This document shows positions 1 through 8,994 of a DNA stretch of 64,000 nucleotides, piece by piece. The notes under the pieces were generated by a model. It made no database searches, was not told where the DNA came from, and saw nothing but the letters and a program-made list of their open reading frames with translations. A program made the position numbers and the translations under genes. Position 1 is the first letter of the stretch. Each line of letters starts with the position of its first letter. The stretch covers positions 186,001-250,000 of the forward strand of contig NZ_JAVDXT010000002.1 in the NCBI RefSeq assembly GCF_031458075.1, given 5' to 3'. The stretch is from Rhodoferax_B ferrireducens_A. Its GTDB lineage: Bacteria > Pseudomonadota > Gammaproteobacteria > Burkholderiales > Burkholderiaceae_C.

Positions 1-1
1 G

Positions 2-214
2 GGCGAGGTGCCGGACAACAGCTACTTCTATTTTGTCCACAGTTTTTATGTCAAAACGTCGGATGCGCACCACAGCGCAGGCCTGGCGGACTATGGCGAC
101 ACGTTCACTGCAGCCATTGCACGTGATAACATTTTCGCAACCCAATTCCACCCAGAAAAAAGTGCTGAGCACGGCTTAGCCTTGTACCGCAACTTCTTGC
201 ACTGGGCCCCTTAA
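2..214 (+). CDS. hisH: Imidazole glycerol phosphate synthase glutaminase subunit HisH, C-terminal part (5' end outside window)
   Basis: The last 70 or so residues of a class I glutamine amidotransferase. HisH releases ammonia from glutamine and feeds it to HisF in histidine synthesis. The reading frame is open to the window edge. The visible part holds the family segments VPDNSYFYFVHSF and TQFHPEKS; in the second, the His and Glu complete the Cys-His-Glu triad, whose Cys lies upstream of the window. It is followed 31 bases later by hisA, consistent with one operon. The assignment is secure from motifs and context; only the N-terminal part is missing. Confidence 0.93.
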   Translation, partial: GEVPDNSYFYFVHSFYVKTSDAHHSAGLADYGDTFTAAIARDNIFATQFHPEKSAEHGLALYRNFLHWAP

Positions 215-245
215 TCTCCTTTCTCTACTTGCTGTTCACGGCACC

Positions 246-992
246 ATGCTTCTCATTCCTGCGATAGATCTGAAAGACGGCCATTGCGTGCGCCTCAAAC
301 AAGGCGACATGGACCAAACCACCACGTTCGGCGAAGACCCCGCCGCCATGGCCCGTAGCTGGGTGGACAAGGGTGCGCGTAGGCTGCACCTGGTGGACCT
401 GAATGGCGCGTTCGCGGGCAAGCCCAAGAACGAAATGGCCATCCGCAAGATCCTCAAGGAGGTGGGCGGCGAGATCGACGTGCAGTTGGGTGGCGGTATC
501 CGCGATCTAGACACCATCGAGCGCTACCTCGATGCGGGCCTGCGCTACGTCATCATCGGCACGGCAGCGGTCAAGAACCCCGGTTTCCTGCAGGATGCCT
601 GCACCGCGTTCGGCGGTCACATCATCGTCGGCCTGGATGCCAAGGACGGCAAGGTCGCCACCGACGGCTGGAGCAAGCTCACCGGCCACGAGGTGGTCGA
701 TCTGGCCAAGAAGTTCCAGGACTACGGCGTCGAATCCTTTATCTACACCGACATCGGCCGCGACGGCATGCTCACCGGCATCAACATCGAAGCCACGGTC
801 AAGCTGGCCCAGGCCTTGAACACACCGGTGATCGCCTCCGGCGGCCTGAGCAACATCACCGACATCGAACGCCTGTGTGAAGTCGAAGAAGAGGGCATTG
901 AAGGCGTGATCTGCGGCCGCGCCATCTACACCGGCGACCTGGACTTTGCATCCGCCCAAGAGCGCGCCGACACCTTCTACGGCGATGTCTGA
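246..992 (+). CDS. hisA: Phosphoribosylformimino-5-aminoimidazole carboxamide ribotide isomerase HisA
   Basis: A (beta-alpha)8 barrel isomerase that opens the ribose ring of ProFAR to give PRFAR, the HisF/HisH substrate. It has 248 residues, normal for the family. The N-terminus MLLIPAIDLKDG carries the first catalytic Asp. LGGGIRD and the later IYTDIGRDGM segment carry the phosphate-binding glycines and the second catalytic Asp. A C-terminal VIASGGLSN loop matches the half-barrel repeat shared with HisF. No clear Shine-Dalgarno precedes the ATG. Its stop overlaps the start of the next gene by 8 bases. Confidence 0.96.
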   Translation: MLLIPAIDLKDGHCVRLKQGDMDQTTTFGEDPAAMARSWVDKGARRLHLVDLNGAFAGKPKNEMAIRKILKEVGGEIDVQLGGGIRDLDTIERYLDAGLRYVIIGTAAVKNPGFLQDACTAFGGHIIVGLDAKDGKVATDGWSKLTGHEVVDLAKKFQDYGVESFIYTDIGRDGMLTGINIEATVKLAQALNTPVIASGGLSNITDIERLCEVEEEGIEGVICGRAIYTGDLDFASAQERADTFYGDV

Positions 993-1827
993 TCTGCAGA
1001 TCAGCGCCGAAAGCTTCCACCACCAGCCCTGTCTGCGCTTACGCCACGCCTGTGGCGACAGCGTGCTGGTCGCTCTGCATGGTGCGCACATCCTGTCCTG
1101 GACCAGCGATGGCCGCGAGCGCCTGTACCTGAGTCCGCATGCGCTGTTCGACGGCCATAGCGCGCTGCGCGGTGGCGTGCCGCTGTGCTTTCCGCAGTTC
1201 AACATGCGTGGCCCTTTGCCCAAGCACGGCTTTGCGCGCACCAGCACCTGGACGGCCGGCACGGCCACCGATGCCGAGGTGGATGCGCTGGAACTGCAGC
1301 TGCACAGCAGCCCGGCCATGCTGGCCCTCTGGCCGCATGCCTTCAGCGCCACGCTGCGGGTCGAGCTGGCGCCCGGCATTCTGAAGTTCGCCTTCTCGGT
1401 ACACAACACCGGCAGCCAACCGCTGGACTTTGCGCTGGCCCTGCACAGCTATCTGCGGGTGCAGAACCTGGCCCACCTGGAGCTGCACGGCCTGGCCGCG
1501 CAACCCTATTGGGACGATGTGGCCCAGACGAACCGCCTGGAGCCCGGCGTGGTGCAGCTGGAAGGCGAGGTCGACCGCGTCTACCAGGCCCCAGCCGAGC
1601 CGCTGATCCTGGTCGATGGCGCGCAGCAGCTGCGCGTCGCCCAGAGCGAGAACCTGGCCGACACCGTGGTCTGGAACCCGGGCGCGGCCAAGTGCGCCAG
1701 CATCGCCGACATGCCGGCCGACGGCTATCTGCAGATGGTCTGCGTCGAGGCCGCCCAGGTCAACACGCCCATCACCCTGGCAGCCGACGCGCACTGGACT
1801 GGCTGGCAAAGCCTGAGCCTCGTTTAA
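985..1827 (+). CDS. D-hexose-6-phosphate mutarotase (YeaD/aldose 1-epimerase family)
   Basis: A 280-residue aldose-1-epimerase-fold protein. It is probably a cytosolic mutarotase interconverting alpha and beta hexose 6-phosphates. The segments GAHILSW, RGGVPLCFPQF, HGFAR and FALALHSYLRV match the YeaD branch, where the conserved His and Glu/Asp act as acid and base. The ATG at 985 lies inside the hisA stop region (8-base overlap), so translation is probably coupled; earlier in-frame ATGs would run deeper into hisA. Its position between hisA and hisF is unusual. No histidine-pathway role is known for the family. Confidence 0.85.
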   Translation: MSDLQISAESFHHQPCLRLRHACGDSVLVALHGAHILSWTSDGRERLYLSPHALFDGHSALRGGVPLCFPQFNMRGPLPKHGFARTSTWTAGTATDAEVDALELQLHSSPAMLALWPHAFSATLRVELAPGILKFAFSVHNTGSQPLDFALALHSYLRVQNLAHLELHGLAAQPYWDDVAQTNRLEPGVVQLEGEVDRVYQAPAEPLILVDGAQQLRVAQSENLADTVVWNPGAAKCASIADMPADGYLQMVCVEAAQVNTPITLAADAHWTGWQSLSLV

Positions 1828-1848
1828 TCTGTTTCTCCTGGAGTTTCC

Positions 1849-2628
1849 ATGCTGGCCAAACGCATCATCCCCTGCCTGGACGTGACCGGCGGCCGGGTCG
1901 TCAAAGGCATCAACTTTGTCGAACTGCGCGACGCCGGCGATCCGGTGGAGATTGCCGCCCGCTACAACGACCAGGGCGCCGACGAACTGACCTTTCTGGA
2001 CATCACCGCCACCAGCGACGGCCGCGATTTGATCCTGCACATCATCGAGGCCGTGGCTTCGCAGGTCTTCATCCCCTTGACCGTCGGCGGTGGCGTGCGC
2101 ACCGTGGAAGACGTGCGCCGGCTGCTGAATTCCGGCGCCGACAAGGTGAGCTTCAACTCGGCCGCCATCAGCAACCCGGATGTGATCGACGCGGCCTCGG
2201 CCAAGTACGGCGCCCAGGCCATCGTGGTCGCCATCGACGCCAAGCGCCGAAGCGCGGAAGACGCGGCCATCCGCGGCCCGGGCTGGGACGTGTACAGCCA
2301 TGGCGGCCGCAAGAACATCGGCCTGGACGCCGTGGCCTGGGCTGCCGAGATGGCGCGCCGCGGCGCGGGTGAAATTCTGCTGACCAGCATGGACCGCGAC
2401 GGTACCAAGTCCGGTTTCGACCTGGCCCTGACCCGGGCTGTGGCCGACGCCGTCAGCGTGCCGGTGATCGCCTCGGGCGGTGTCGGCAACCTGGACCACC
2501 TGGCCGACGGTGTGAGCCTGGGCGGCGCCGACGCGGTGCTGGCCGCCAGCATCTTCCACTACGGCGAATACACCGTGGCCCAGGCCAAGGCGCGTATGGC
2601 CGAGCGTGGCATCCCCGTCCGCCTGTAA
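1849..2628 (+). CDS. hisF: Imidazole glycerol phosphate synthase cyclase subunit HisF
   Basis: The cyclase half of IGP synthase. It converts PRFAR plus ammonia from HisH into imidazole glycerol phosphate and AICAR. It has 259 residues, as expected. LAKRIIPCLDV holds the catalytic Asp near residue 11, TVGGGVR and VIASGGVGN bind phosphate, and LLTSMDRDGTKSGFD holds the second catalytic Asp. A GGAG ribosome site lies 7 bases before the ATG. It is the last histidine gene here: hisI and hisE, which often follow hisF in relatives, are absent, and a convergent gene follows. Confidence 0.97.
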   Translation: MLAKRIIPCLDVTGGRVVKGINFVELRDAGDPVEIAARYNDQGADELTFLDITATSDGRDLILHIIEAVASQVFIPLTVGGGVRTVEDVRRLLNSGADKVSFNSAAISNPDVIDAASAKYGAQAIVVAIDAKRRSAEDAAIRGPGWDVYSHGGRKNIGLDAVAWAAEMARRGAGEILLTSMDRDGTKSGFDLALTRAVADAVSVPVIASGGVGNLDHLADGVSLGGADAVLAASIFHYGEYTVAQAKARMAERGIPVRL

Positions 2629-2641
2629 CTCAATAAAATCC

Positions 2642-2688
2642 GGCCTGGCGCATATTCCACCTGCGCTGGTAGCTATATTTGCTGTAGC
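2642..2688 (-). repeat. Repeat A, copy 1
   Basis: A reverse-oriented copy of the family-A hairpin repeat in the 66-base gap between convergent hisF and the diguanylate cyclase gene. Read on the minus strand it runs TATAGCTACCAGCGCAGG...ATGCGCCAGGCC, matching the copy at 48279 almost base for base in its core. The stem-loop could serve as a terminator for either gene. Confidence 0.75.
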
Positions 2689-2694
2689 GTTGGC

Positions 2695-4554
2695 CTAGGC
2701 CAGCAGCGCCTGGTTGCGCCCTTGGGCCTTGGCCTGGTAGAGCGCTTTGTCGGCGTTGTGCAGCAGCAGCTCGGGCATTTGCCCTTCTTGCGGCAGCATC
2801 GCGGCCACGCCTATGCTGGCGGTGACGCAGCTGAACTCCGACACCGCATGTGGCAGGGCCAGCGCCTGGATGTCGGCGCACATGCGCTGGGCCAGCTGCA
2901 GCGCGCGCTGGCCGTCGGTTGCCGGAGTCACCAGCACGAATTCTTCGCCACCGTAGCGCGCCACCAGATCGCTGGCGCGGCCGGCGTGGCTGGCCAGAAT
3001 ACTTGCCACCTGGCGCAGGCAGTCGTCGCCGGCCTGGTGGCCGTAGTGGTCGTTGTATTTCTTGAACCAGTCCACGTCGAGGATGGCCAGGGCCAGCGGC
3101 TCGCCGGTGCGGGCCGCGCGGCGCCATTCGCGGGCCAGCACCTGGTCGAAGTGGCGGCGGTTGGCGATGCCGGTCAGGCCGTCGGTGGTGCTCAGGGCTT
3201 CGAGCTGGCGGTTCAGGAGCTGTAGCGCATCGGTGCGCTCGGCCACTCGGGCTTCGAGCAGGCGTTCGTGCGATTGCAGGTTGTGCAGCATCAGCTGCTG
3301 GGCGTCGAGCGCGGCCTGCTGGGCGGCGGCTTTTTCGCGCCGGATCAGGTTGAAGCGGTCCGCCAGGGCCAGGGCCATCAGCAGCATTTCGATGGCCGAG
3401 CCCAGCTGCAGCAGGTTCACGCTGAGCAGGTTGCTGGGCATCCAGCCCAGGGCCTTCAGGCCTGCCGCAATGCCGCCAAAACAGCCGATGGCAAAGGCTG
3501 CAACGAAGAAGTAGGCGGTGCGCTGACGCCGGAATGCGCCGTACAGGCCTACGCCCAGTATCAGCAGCATGGTCAGGCTCCAAAGCGCCACGGCGGGCTG
3601 GATGGCGGCGTCGAAGTCGGTGAGGAAGGCCAGCGGCGACAGCAGGAACAGCGCCACCAGCCATGGGATGGCCCGGTCCAGCCGCGGGAGCAGGCTGGCG
3701 GTATTCAGCATCTGCCGCATGAAGACCAGGAAGATGCCGCAGGACCAGGAGAAGCCGACGCCGGTGGCGATGTTCGACCACAGCGGCGCGTCGCCCCACA
3801 GAAACTCCTTGGCCAGGCCATTTTCTTCGGCCAGGGTCAGCGTGAAGCAGCTGGCGAACAGCACATACAGCAGGTAGACGCGGTCGCGCAGCGCAAAGTA
3901 CAGCAGCAGGTTGAACAGCACCATGGTCAGCGCCATGCCGAAGTACAGGGCCTGGGCGCTGTAGTCCTTGCGCTCGTAGGCGTGGAAGGCCGATGGGGTC
4001 CAGAGCCGGGCCGGCACGATCAGCGGGCTGCTGGACTGGACCTGCAGGTACAGCCACTGGTCGGCATGGGCGGGCAGTGCGATGGGAAAGACGAAATAGC
4101 GGTTCGCATACGCGCGCGTGGCAAACGGCAGCGCATTGCCGGTTGCTTGCGCTTGGTAAGAGCCGTCGGCCTGCGGCTGGAACAGCGTGAGCTGGGACAA
4201 ACGGGCGTAGCCGACTTCCAGCATGCGTTCAATCGGCTGGTCGCCGGGATTCTGCAGACGCAGGCGCAGCCAGTAGCGGGAGGATGAATGGCCGAGATTC
4301 AGCGCAGCGGCGGCGCTGGCCGGCGGCTGGAAGCGTTCGGTCATGCGGGCTTGCATGGCATCGGCCAAGGCCAGGCTGTGGTCCGGGTCTTCCAGGATCG
4401 CCATGCTGGGGGTGAGCGAGGCCATGGGCGCGTCCAGCAGCCGGGCATCCAGCGCGGGCGGTTCAGCCGACGCGGGAGTGGCCCAGAGCGCCAGGCCGTA
4501 GAGCAGCCACGCGCAGCGCAGCAGGAGGGAAGTCAGGTTCATGGGGGAGGGCAC
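2695..4554 (-). CDS. 7TMR-DISM membrane diguanylate cyclase (GGDEF)
   Basis: A 619-residue inner-membrane c-di-GMP synthase. Order: signal peptide (first ~30 residues), periplasmic 7TMR-DISM extracellular domain (about 45-185), seven membrane helices (about 195-400), coiled coil (about 405-455), GGDEF domain to the end. The active-site motif is GGEEF at about 535, preceded by an RASD inhibitory site at 526-529, so both catalysis and product feedback look intact. DISM sensor domains are thought to bind carbohydrate-like ligands. The start is uncertain: GTG at 4554 or ATG at 4542 (the latter begins MNLTSLLLR); neither has a strong ribosome site. It stands alone. Confidence 0.9.
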   Translation of the reverse strand: MPSPMNLTSLLLRCAWLLYGLALWATPASAEPPALDARLLDAPMASLTPSMAILEDPDHSLALADAMQARMTERFQPPASAAAALNLGHSSSRYWLRLRLQNPGDQPIERMLEVGYARLSQLTLFQPQADGSYQAQATGNALPFATRAYANRYFVFPIALPAHADQWLYLQVQSSSPLIVPARLWTPSAFHAYERKDYSAQALYFGMALTMVLFNLLLYFALRDRVYLLYVLFASCFTLTLAEENGLAKEFLWGDAPLWSNIATGVGFSWSCGIFLVFMRQMLNTASLLPRLDRAIPWLVALFLLSPLAFLTDFDAAIQPAVALWSLTMLLILGVGLYGAFRRQRTAYFFVAAFAIGCFGGIAAGLKALGWMPSNLLSVNLLQLGSAIEMLLMALALADRFNLIRREKAAAQQAALDAQQLMLHNLQSHERLLEARVAERTDALQLLNRQLEALSTTDGLTGIANRRHFDQVLAREWRRAARTGEPLALAILDVDWFKKYNDHYGHQAGDDCLRQVASILASHAGRASDLVARYGGEEFVLVTPATDGQRALQLAQRMCADIQALALPHAVSEFSCVTASIGVAAMLPQEGQMPELLLHNADKALYQAKAQGRNQALLA

Positions 4555-4598
4555 TGTGAATGCAGTGCCCGGTCAGCCTGGATTTGGGTTAAATCGGC

Positions 4599-4646
4599 AT
4601 CCAGCGCTTATGGTTCAAGCGTAGATTGCTATACATAGTATAGCAA
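4599..4646 (-). repeat. Degenerate repeat A-like stretch
   Basis: Between the diguanylate cyclase start and the yicC stop the minus strand reads TAGCAATCTACGCTTG...AAGCGCTGGAT. This keeps the outline of the family-A repeat (TAGC, GCTTG, AAGCGCT) with several mismatches. It may be a decayed copy; it could also be chance. Confidence 0.35.
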
Positions 4647-4653
4647 ATGTGGC

Positions 4654-5571
4654 TTACTCGACGTTTTGCACCTGTTCGCGCATCTGCTCGATCAGCACCT
4701 TCATGTCTACGGAGATACGGGTCAGCTCCAAGGCCGCCGATTTGGAGCCCATGGTGTTGGCTTCGCGGTGCAGTTCCTGGATCAGGAAGTCCAGCCGTTT
4801 GCCGACTTCGCCCCCCTTTTTGAGGATGTTTTCCATCTCGTCCAGGTGCGAGTGCAGGCGGGTCAGCTCCTCGGCCACGTCGATGCGGATGGCGAAGGCG
4901 GTGGCTTCGGTCAGCGCGCGGTCCTGCGCGGCTTCGGGCAGGGTGGCACCATCGGCCAGGGCCATGGCTTCCTTCCAGCGCTCGATGAAGCGCTGGCGCT
5001 GCTGTTCCACCAGCTGGGGCACCAATGGCAGGGCTTTGGCGGCCAGGCTGCGCAGCTGTTTCAGGTGGCCGACCAGCATCGTCGCCAGCCGATCGCCCTC
5101 GCGCTGGCGGGCCGCGACCAGGGCTTTCAGCACGGTGTCGGCCAGCGGCAGAACGTCTTCGGCCCAGTCGTGGGCCGGGGCTTGCTCGTTGCTGGCCAGG
5201 CGGATTACGTCGGCCACGCTCAGCGGCGCGGCCTGTGGCAGCCAGGCCTTGACCGAGTCCTGCAGCGAGTTGACACGCTGCATCAGGCGCGGCGAGGGGT
5301 CGGGCAGGGTGTTGGAGCCGCTGCTTTCAATGGCGGCGCGGACTTCGACCTTGCCGCGCTTGAGCTGGGCCATGACTTTTTCGCGCAGCGCCGGCTCGTG
5401 GCTGCGCAGCTCGTCCGGCAGGCGGAATGACAGGTCCAGAAAACGGCTGTTGACGGAGCGGATCTCGATGCCCAGGCGGCGGTTGGCCGTGCTTTTGGAC
5501 TCGGATTCCGGGCTGTTGGTGGCGCTGCTGTGCTGGGCACTGGCGTAGCCGGTCATGCTGTAAACTGGCAT
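4654..5571 (-). CDS. yicC: YicC-family endoribonuclease / RNA-decay adaptor
   Basis: A 305-residue YicC/YloC protein. In E. coli YicC is linked to RNA degradation, promoting decay of the small RNA RyhB with PNPase, and it has endoribonuclease activity. Seen here: the N-terminal MTGYASAQ signature, SVNSRFLDLSFRLP, and the C-terminal GKRLDFLIQELHREANTMGSKS helix of the DUF1732 domain. The start at 5571 gives MPVYSMTGYA; in-frame upstream codons would run into the divergent kinase gene. A Ser/Thr-rich insertion (about residues 10-26) separates the first strand from RRLGIEI. Confidence 0.9.
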   Translation of the reverse strand: MPVYSMTGYASAQHSSATNSPESESKSTANRRLGIEIRSVNSRFLDLSFRLPDELRSHEPALREKVMAQLKRGKVEVRAAIESSGSNTLPDPSPRLMQRVNSLQDSVKAWLPQAAPLSVADVIRLASNEQAPAHDWAEDVLPLADTVLKALVAARQREGDRLATMLVGHLKQLRSLAAKALPLVPQLVEQQRQRFIERWKEAMALADGATLPEAAQDRALTEATAFAIRIDVAEELTRLHSHLDEMENILKKGGEVGKRLDFLIQELHREANTMGSKSAALELTRISVDMKVLIEQMREQVQNVE

Positions 5572-5644
5572 TAGAGGTACATATCGTTGCAATGGCCCGA
5601 GAATAACTGGTTCGCTTGCGGCGTTGCCCCACCCACCCAAATTT

Positions 5645-6652
5645 ATGTCCAAGATCAAGCCGGCCACGCTTCCCCCTGGCACCGTAGTTGGTGGTTACCG
5701 TATCGTGCGGCGGCTGTCGTCCGGCGGCTTCGGCGTGGTCTACCTGGCCGGCGATACCTCGGGCGGGCAGGTGGCCATCAAGGAATACCTGCCCAGCTCG
5801 CTGGCCACCCGGGCTACCGGCGAGCTGCTGCCGCAGGTGCCGCCCGAAAAACTGTCGCTGTACCGCCTGGGCCTGAAGAGTTTTTTTGAAGAAGGCCGCT
5901 CGCTGGCGCAGATTTCCCACCCCTCGGTGGTCAGCGTGCTGAATTTCTTCCGCGAGAACGAAACCGTCTACATGGTGATGAACTACCTGGAGGGCGCGAC
6001 CCTGCAGGACTTCATCATCACCTCGCGCGACCTGCGCAAACAGAAGGTGTTCCGCGAATCCACCATCCGCAGCCTGTTCGACGAGATCCTGCGCGGCCTG
6101 CGCATCGTGCACCAGCACAAGATGCTGCACCTGGACATCAAGCCGGCCAACATCTTCATCACCGACGACAACAAGGCGGTGCTGATCGACTTCGGCGCGG
6201 CCCGCGAAGTGCTGAACAAAGAAGGCAACTTCATCCGCCCCATGTACACCCCGGGCTTCGCCGCGCCCGAGATGTACCGGCGCGACGCCTCCATGGGCCC
6301 CTGGACCGATATCTACGCGATCGGCGCTTGCATCTATGCCTGCATGCAGGGCTACCCGCCGAACGAAGCCCCGCAGCGGGTGGAGAAAGACCGCATCACC
6401 CTGGCCTTGTCGCGACTGCGCGGCGTGTATTCCGACAACCTGATCGAAGTGGTCGAATGGTGCATGTCCATCGACCCGCTGTCGCGCCCGCAGTCGGTGT
6501 TTGCGCTGCAAAAAGAACTCAGCCGCGAAGGCGAGCGCCGCTACACCAAGCTGACCGTGGCCGAAAAGCTGCGCCTGCAGTTCGACACCCTGGTATCCGA
6601 CACCAAGAAAAACGTGCGTGAAGCCACCGGCTTCGGAGCGCCCGCCAAGTGA
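5645..6652 (+). CDS. Serine/threonine protein kinase (Hanks type)
   Basis: A 335-residue cytosolic protein kinase with no membrane segment or PASTA domain. Seen: Gly-rich loop LSSGGFGVVYLA (residues 25-36), ATP-contacting Lys46 in VAIKEYLP, catalytic loop HLDIKPANI with Asp164, IDFG (181-184) and the APE segment (207-209). The HLD replaces the usual HRD, so it is a non-RD kinase, which often needs no activation-loop phosphorylation. The start at 5645 (MSKIKPATLPPG) is preferred to an upstream TTG. Its stop overlaps the PP2C gene start (GTGA), so the two are translationally coupled antagonists. Substrates are unknown. Confidence 0.92.
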   Translation: MSKIKPATLPPGTVVGGYRIVRRLSSGGFGVVYLAGDTSGGQVAIKEYLPSSLATRATGELLPQVPPEKLSLYRLGLKSFFEEGRSLAQISHPSVVSVLNFFRENETVYMVMNYLEGATLQDFIITSRDLRKQKVFRESTIRSLFDEILRGLRIVHQHKMLHLDIKPANIFITDDNKAVLIDFGAAREVLNKEGNFIRPMYTPGFAAPEMYRRDASMGPWTDIYAIGACIYACMQGYPPNEAPQRVEKDRITLALSRLRGVYSDNLIEVVEWCMSIDPLSRPQSVFALQKELSREGERRYTKLTVAEKLRLQFDTLVSDTKKNVREATGFGAPAK

Positions 6653-7557
6653 AGTTTTCCGTATTCCAAGTCAGCCGCAAGGGCGGCCGCGAGAAAAACG
6701 AAGACCGCATGGGCTACTGCTACACCCGCGGCTCGGGTCTGTTCCTGCTGGCCGATGGCATGGGCGGCCACCCACAGGGCGAAATCGCCGCCCAGGTAGC
6801 GCTGCAAACCATGTCGGCGCTGTACCAGAAGCAGGCCCGCCCCTTGCTGGCCCAGGTGGGCGCCTTCCTGGGCAGTGCACTGCTGGCGGCGCACGACCAG
6901 ATCCTGCGCTATGCAGGCAAGCAAGGCATGCTGGACACGCCGCGTACCACCCTGGTGGCAACGGTGGTGCAGGGCAGCAGCGCAACCTGGGTGCACTGCG
7001 GCGACTCGCGGCTCTACGTGGTGCGCGACGGCGTGCTGCTGACCCGCACCCGCGACCATTCCTACGCCGAGCAGCACCGCGCCGAAGGCGGGCCGCAGTT
7101 GGGCAATAACATCAACCGCAACGTGCTCTATACCTGCCTGGGTTCGCCGGTGAAGCCGGCCTTCGAGGTCGGCGGCCCCATCGTGCTGCACCAGGGCGAC
7201 AAGATCATGCTGTGTTCGGACGGCCTGTGGGACAGCCTGAGCGACGACGAAATCGTCAAAGGCCTTAGCTCCGGGCCGGTATCGCAGGCGGTGCCCGATC
7301 TGGTGGAGCAGGCCTTGCGCGTGGCCGGGGCTCGCAGCGACAACGTCACCGTGATGGCGCTGGAGTGGGAAACCCCGGACATGTTCGAGTCCACCCGCGG
7401 CATTTCTACCGACGCCATCCAGGACGGAGCGTTTGCCTCCTCGTTCCAGGCCGGCGGTGCCGACACCGGCATGGACGACCTGGACGATGCGGCCATCGAG
7501 CGCTCGATTGCCGAGATCAACGAAGCCATCCGCCGCACGGCCGCCAAGCGCACCTGA
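6649..7557 (+). CDS. PP2C-family protein serine/threonine phosphatase
   Basis: A 302-residue Mn/Mg-dependent phosphatase, likely the partner that reverses the upstream kinase. Metal-binding signatures are present: KNEDR (Glu18, Asp19), ADGMGG (Asp36), VHCGDSRLY (Asp119), LCSDGLWD (Asp191) and SDNVTV. A 60-residue C-terminal tail beyond the PP2C core is acidic and then helical, of unknown role. The GTG start at 6649 overlaps the kinase stop by 4 bases. rph follows after 61 bases. Confidence 0.92.
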   Translation: MKFSVFQVSRKGGREKNEDRMGYCYTRGSGLFLLADGMGGHPQGEIAAQVALQTMSALYQKQARPLLAQVGAFLGSALLAAHDQILRYAGKQGMLDTPRTTLVATVVQGSSATWVHCGDSRLYVVRDGVLLTRTRDHSYAEQHRAEGGPQLGNNINRNVLYTCLGSPVKPAFEVGGPIVLHQGDKIMLCSDGLWDSLSDDEIVKGLSSGPVSQAVPDLVEQALRVAGARSDNVTVMALEWETPDMFESTRGISTDAIQDGAFASSFQAGGADTGMDDLDDAAIERSIAEINEAIRRTAAKRT

Positions 7558-7618
7558 ATTTTCGCGCCTGAACCTCTGCGTTCGGGCCCTGTGTTCCCCT
7601 ATTTTTAAAGTCCAGACC

Positions 7619-8371
<753 letters not shown>

Positions 8372-8391
8372 GCGCTAGAGACCTATTTTTT

Positions 8392-8994
8392 ATGAAAATC
8401 GTATTGGCATCGAACAACGCCGGCAAGCTGTTTGAACTGCAAGCCCTGTTCGCCCCGCTGGGCCTGGAGCTGGTGGCGCAAGGCGCCTTGGGCATCCCCG
8501 AGGCCGCCGAGCCCTTCCATACCTTTGTAGAAAACGCCTTGGCCAAGGCCCGGCATGCGGCTGAGCACAGCGGCCTGCCGGCGGTGGCCGACGATGCGGG
8601 CCTGTGCGTTGACGCCTTCGGCGGCCTGCCCGGCGTGCAGACGGCCTACTACGCCACCCAGTTCGGCTACCCCAAGGGCGACGACAACAATGTGCGCGCG
8701 CTGCTGGAGCAGATGCAGGGCATAGACAACCGCCGTGCAGCGCTGGTCAGCACCCTGGTGGCGGTGCGCAGCCCGCAAGACCCGGAGCCGCTGATCGCTG
8801 TCGGCCGTGCCGTGGGCGAAATCACCCGTGCGCCCCAGGGCGAGAACGGCTTTGGCTTCGACCCGGTGATGTTTCTGCCGCAGTTCGGCAAGACCTTTGC
8901 CGAGCTCAGCCCCGAGGTGAAGAACGCCAACAGCCACCGCGGCCAGTCGTCGCGCGCCATGCTGGCCCTGATGCGCGAGCGCTGGTTGCCATGA
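8392..8994 (+). CDS. rdgB: XTP/dITP pyrophosphatase RdgB (HAM1 family)
   Basis: A cytosolic house-cleaning enzyme hydrolysing dITP, ITP and XTP to monophosphates, keeping deaminated purines out of DNA and RNA. It has 200 residues. Motifs: MKIVLASNNAGKLFEL at the start (SNN-GK triphosphate loop), ETF-like FHTFVENALAKARHAA, VADDAGLCVDA with the metal-binding Asp residues, and GFGFDPVMF near the end. Its stop overlaps hemW by 4 bases (ATGA). The start directly follows a family-A repeat. Confidence 0.96.
   Translation: MKIVLASNNAGKLFELQALFAPLGLELVAQGALGIPEAAEPFHTFVENALAKARHAAEHSGLPAVADDAGLCVDAFGGLPGVQTAYYATQFGYPKGDDNNVRALLEQMQGIDNRRAALVSTLVAVRSPQDPEPLIAVGRAVGEITRAPQGENGFGFDPVMFLPQFGKTFAELSPEVKNANSHRGQSSRAMLALMRERWLP

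Noticed and set aside
1039..2559. A 506-codon open frame antisense to the mutarotase and hisF
   Set aside because: Low-complexity shadow translation; both sense genes have strong family motifs.
4551..4568. GCACTG-TGAATG-CAGTGC inverted repeat at the diguanylate cyclase start as an operator
   Set aside because: Only six-base arms in a place of uncertain start codon; could easily be chance.
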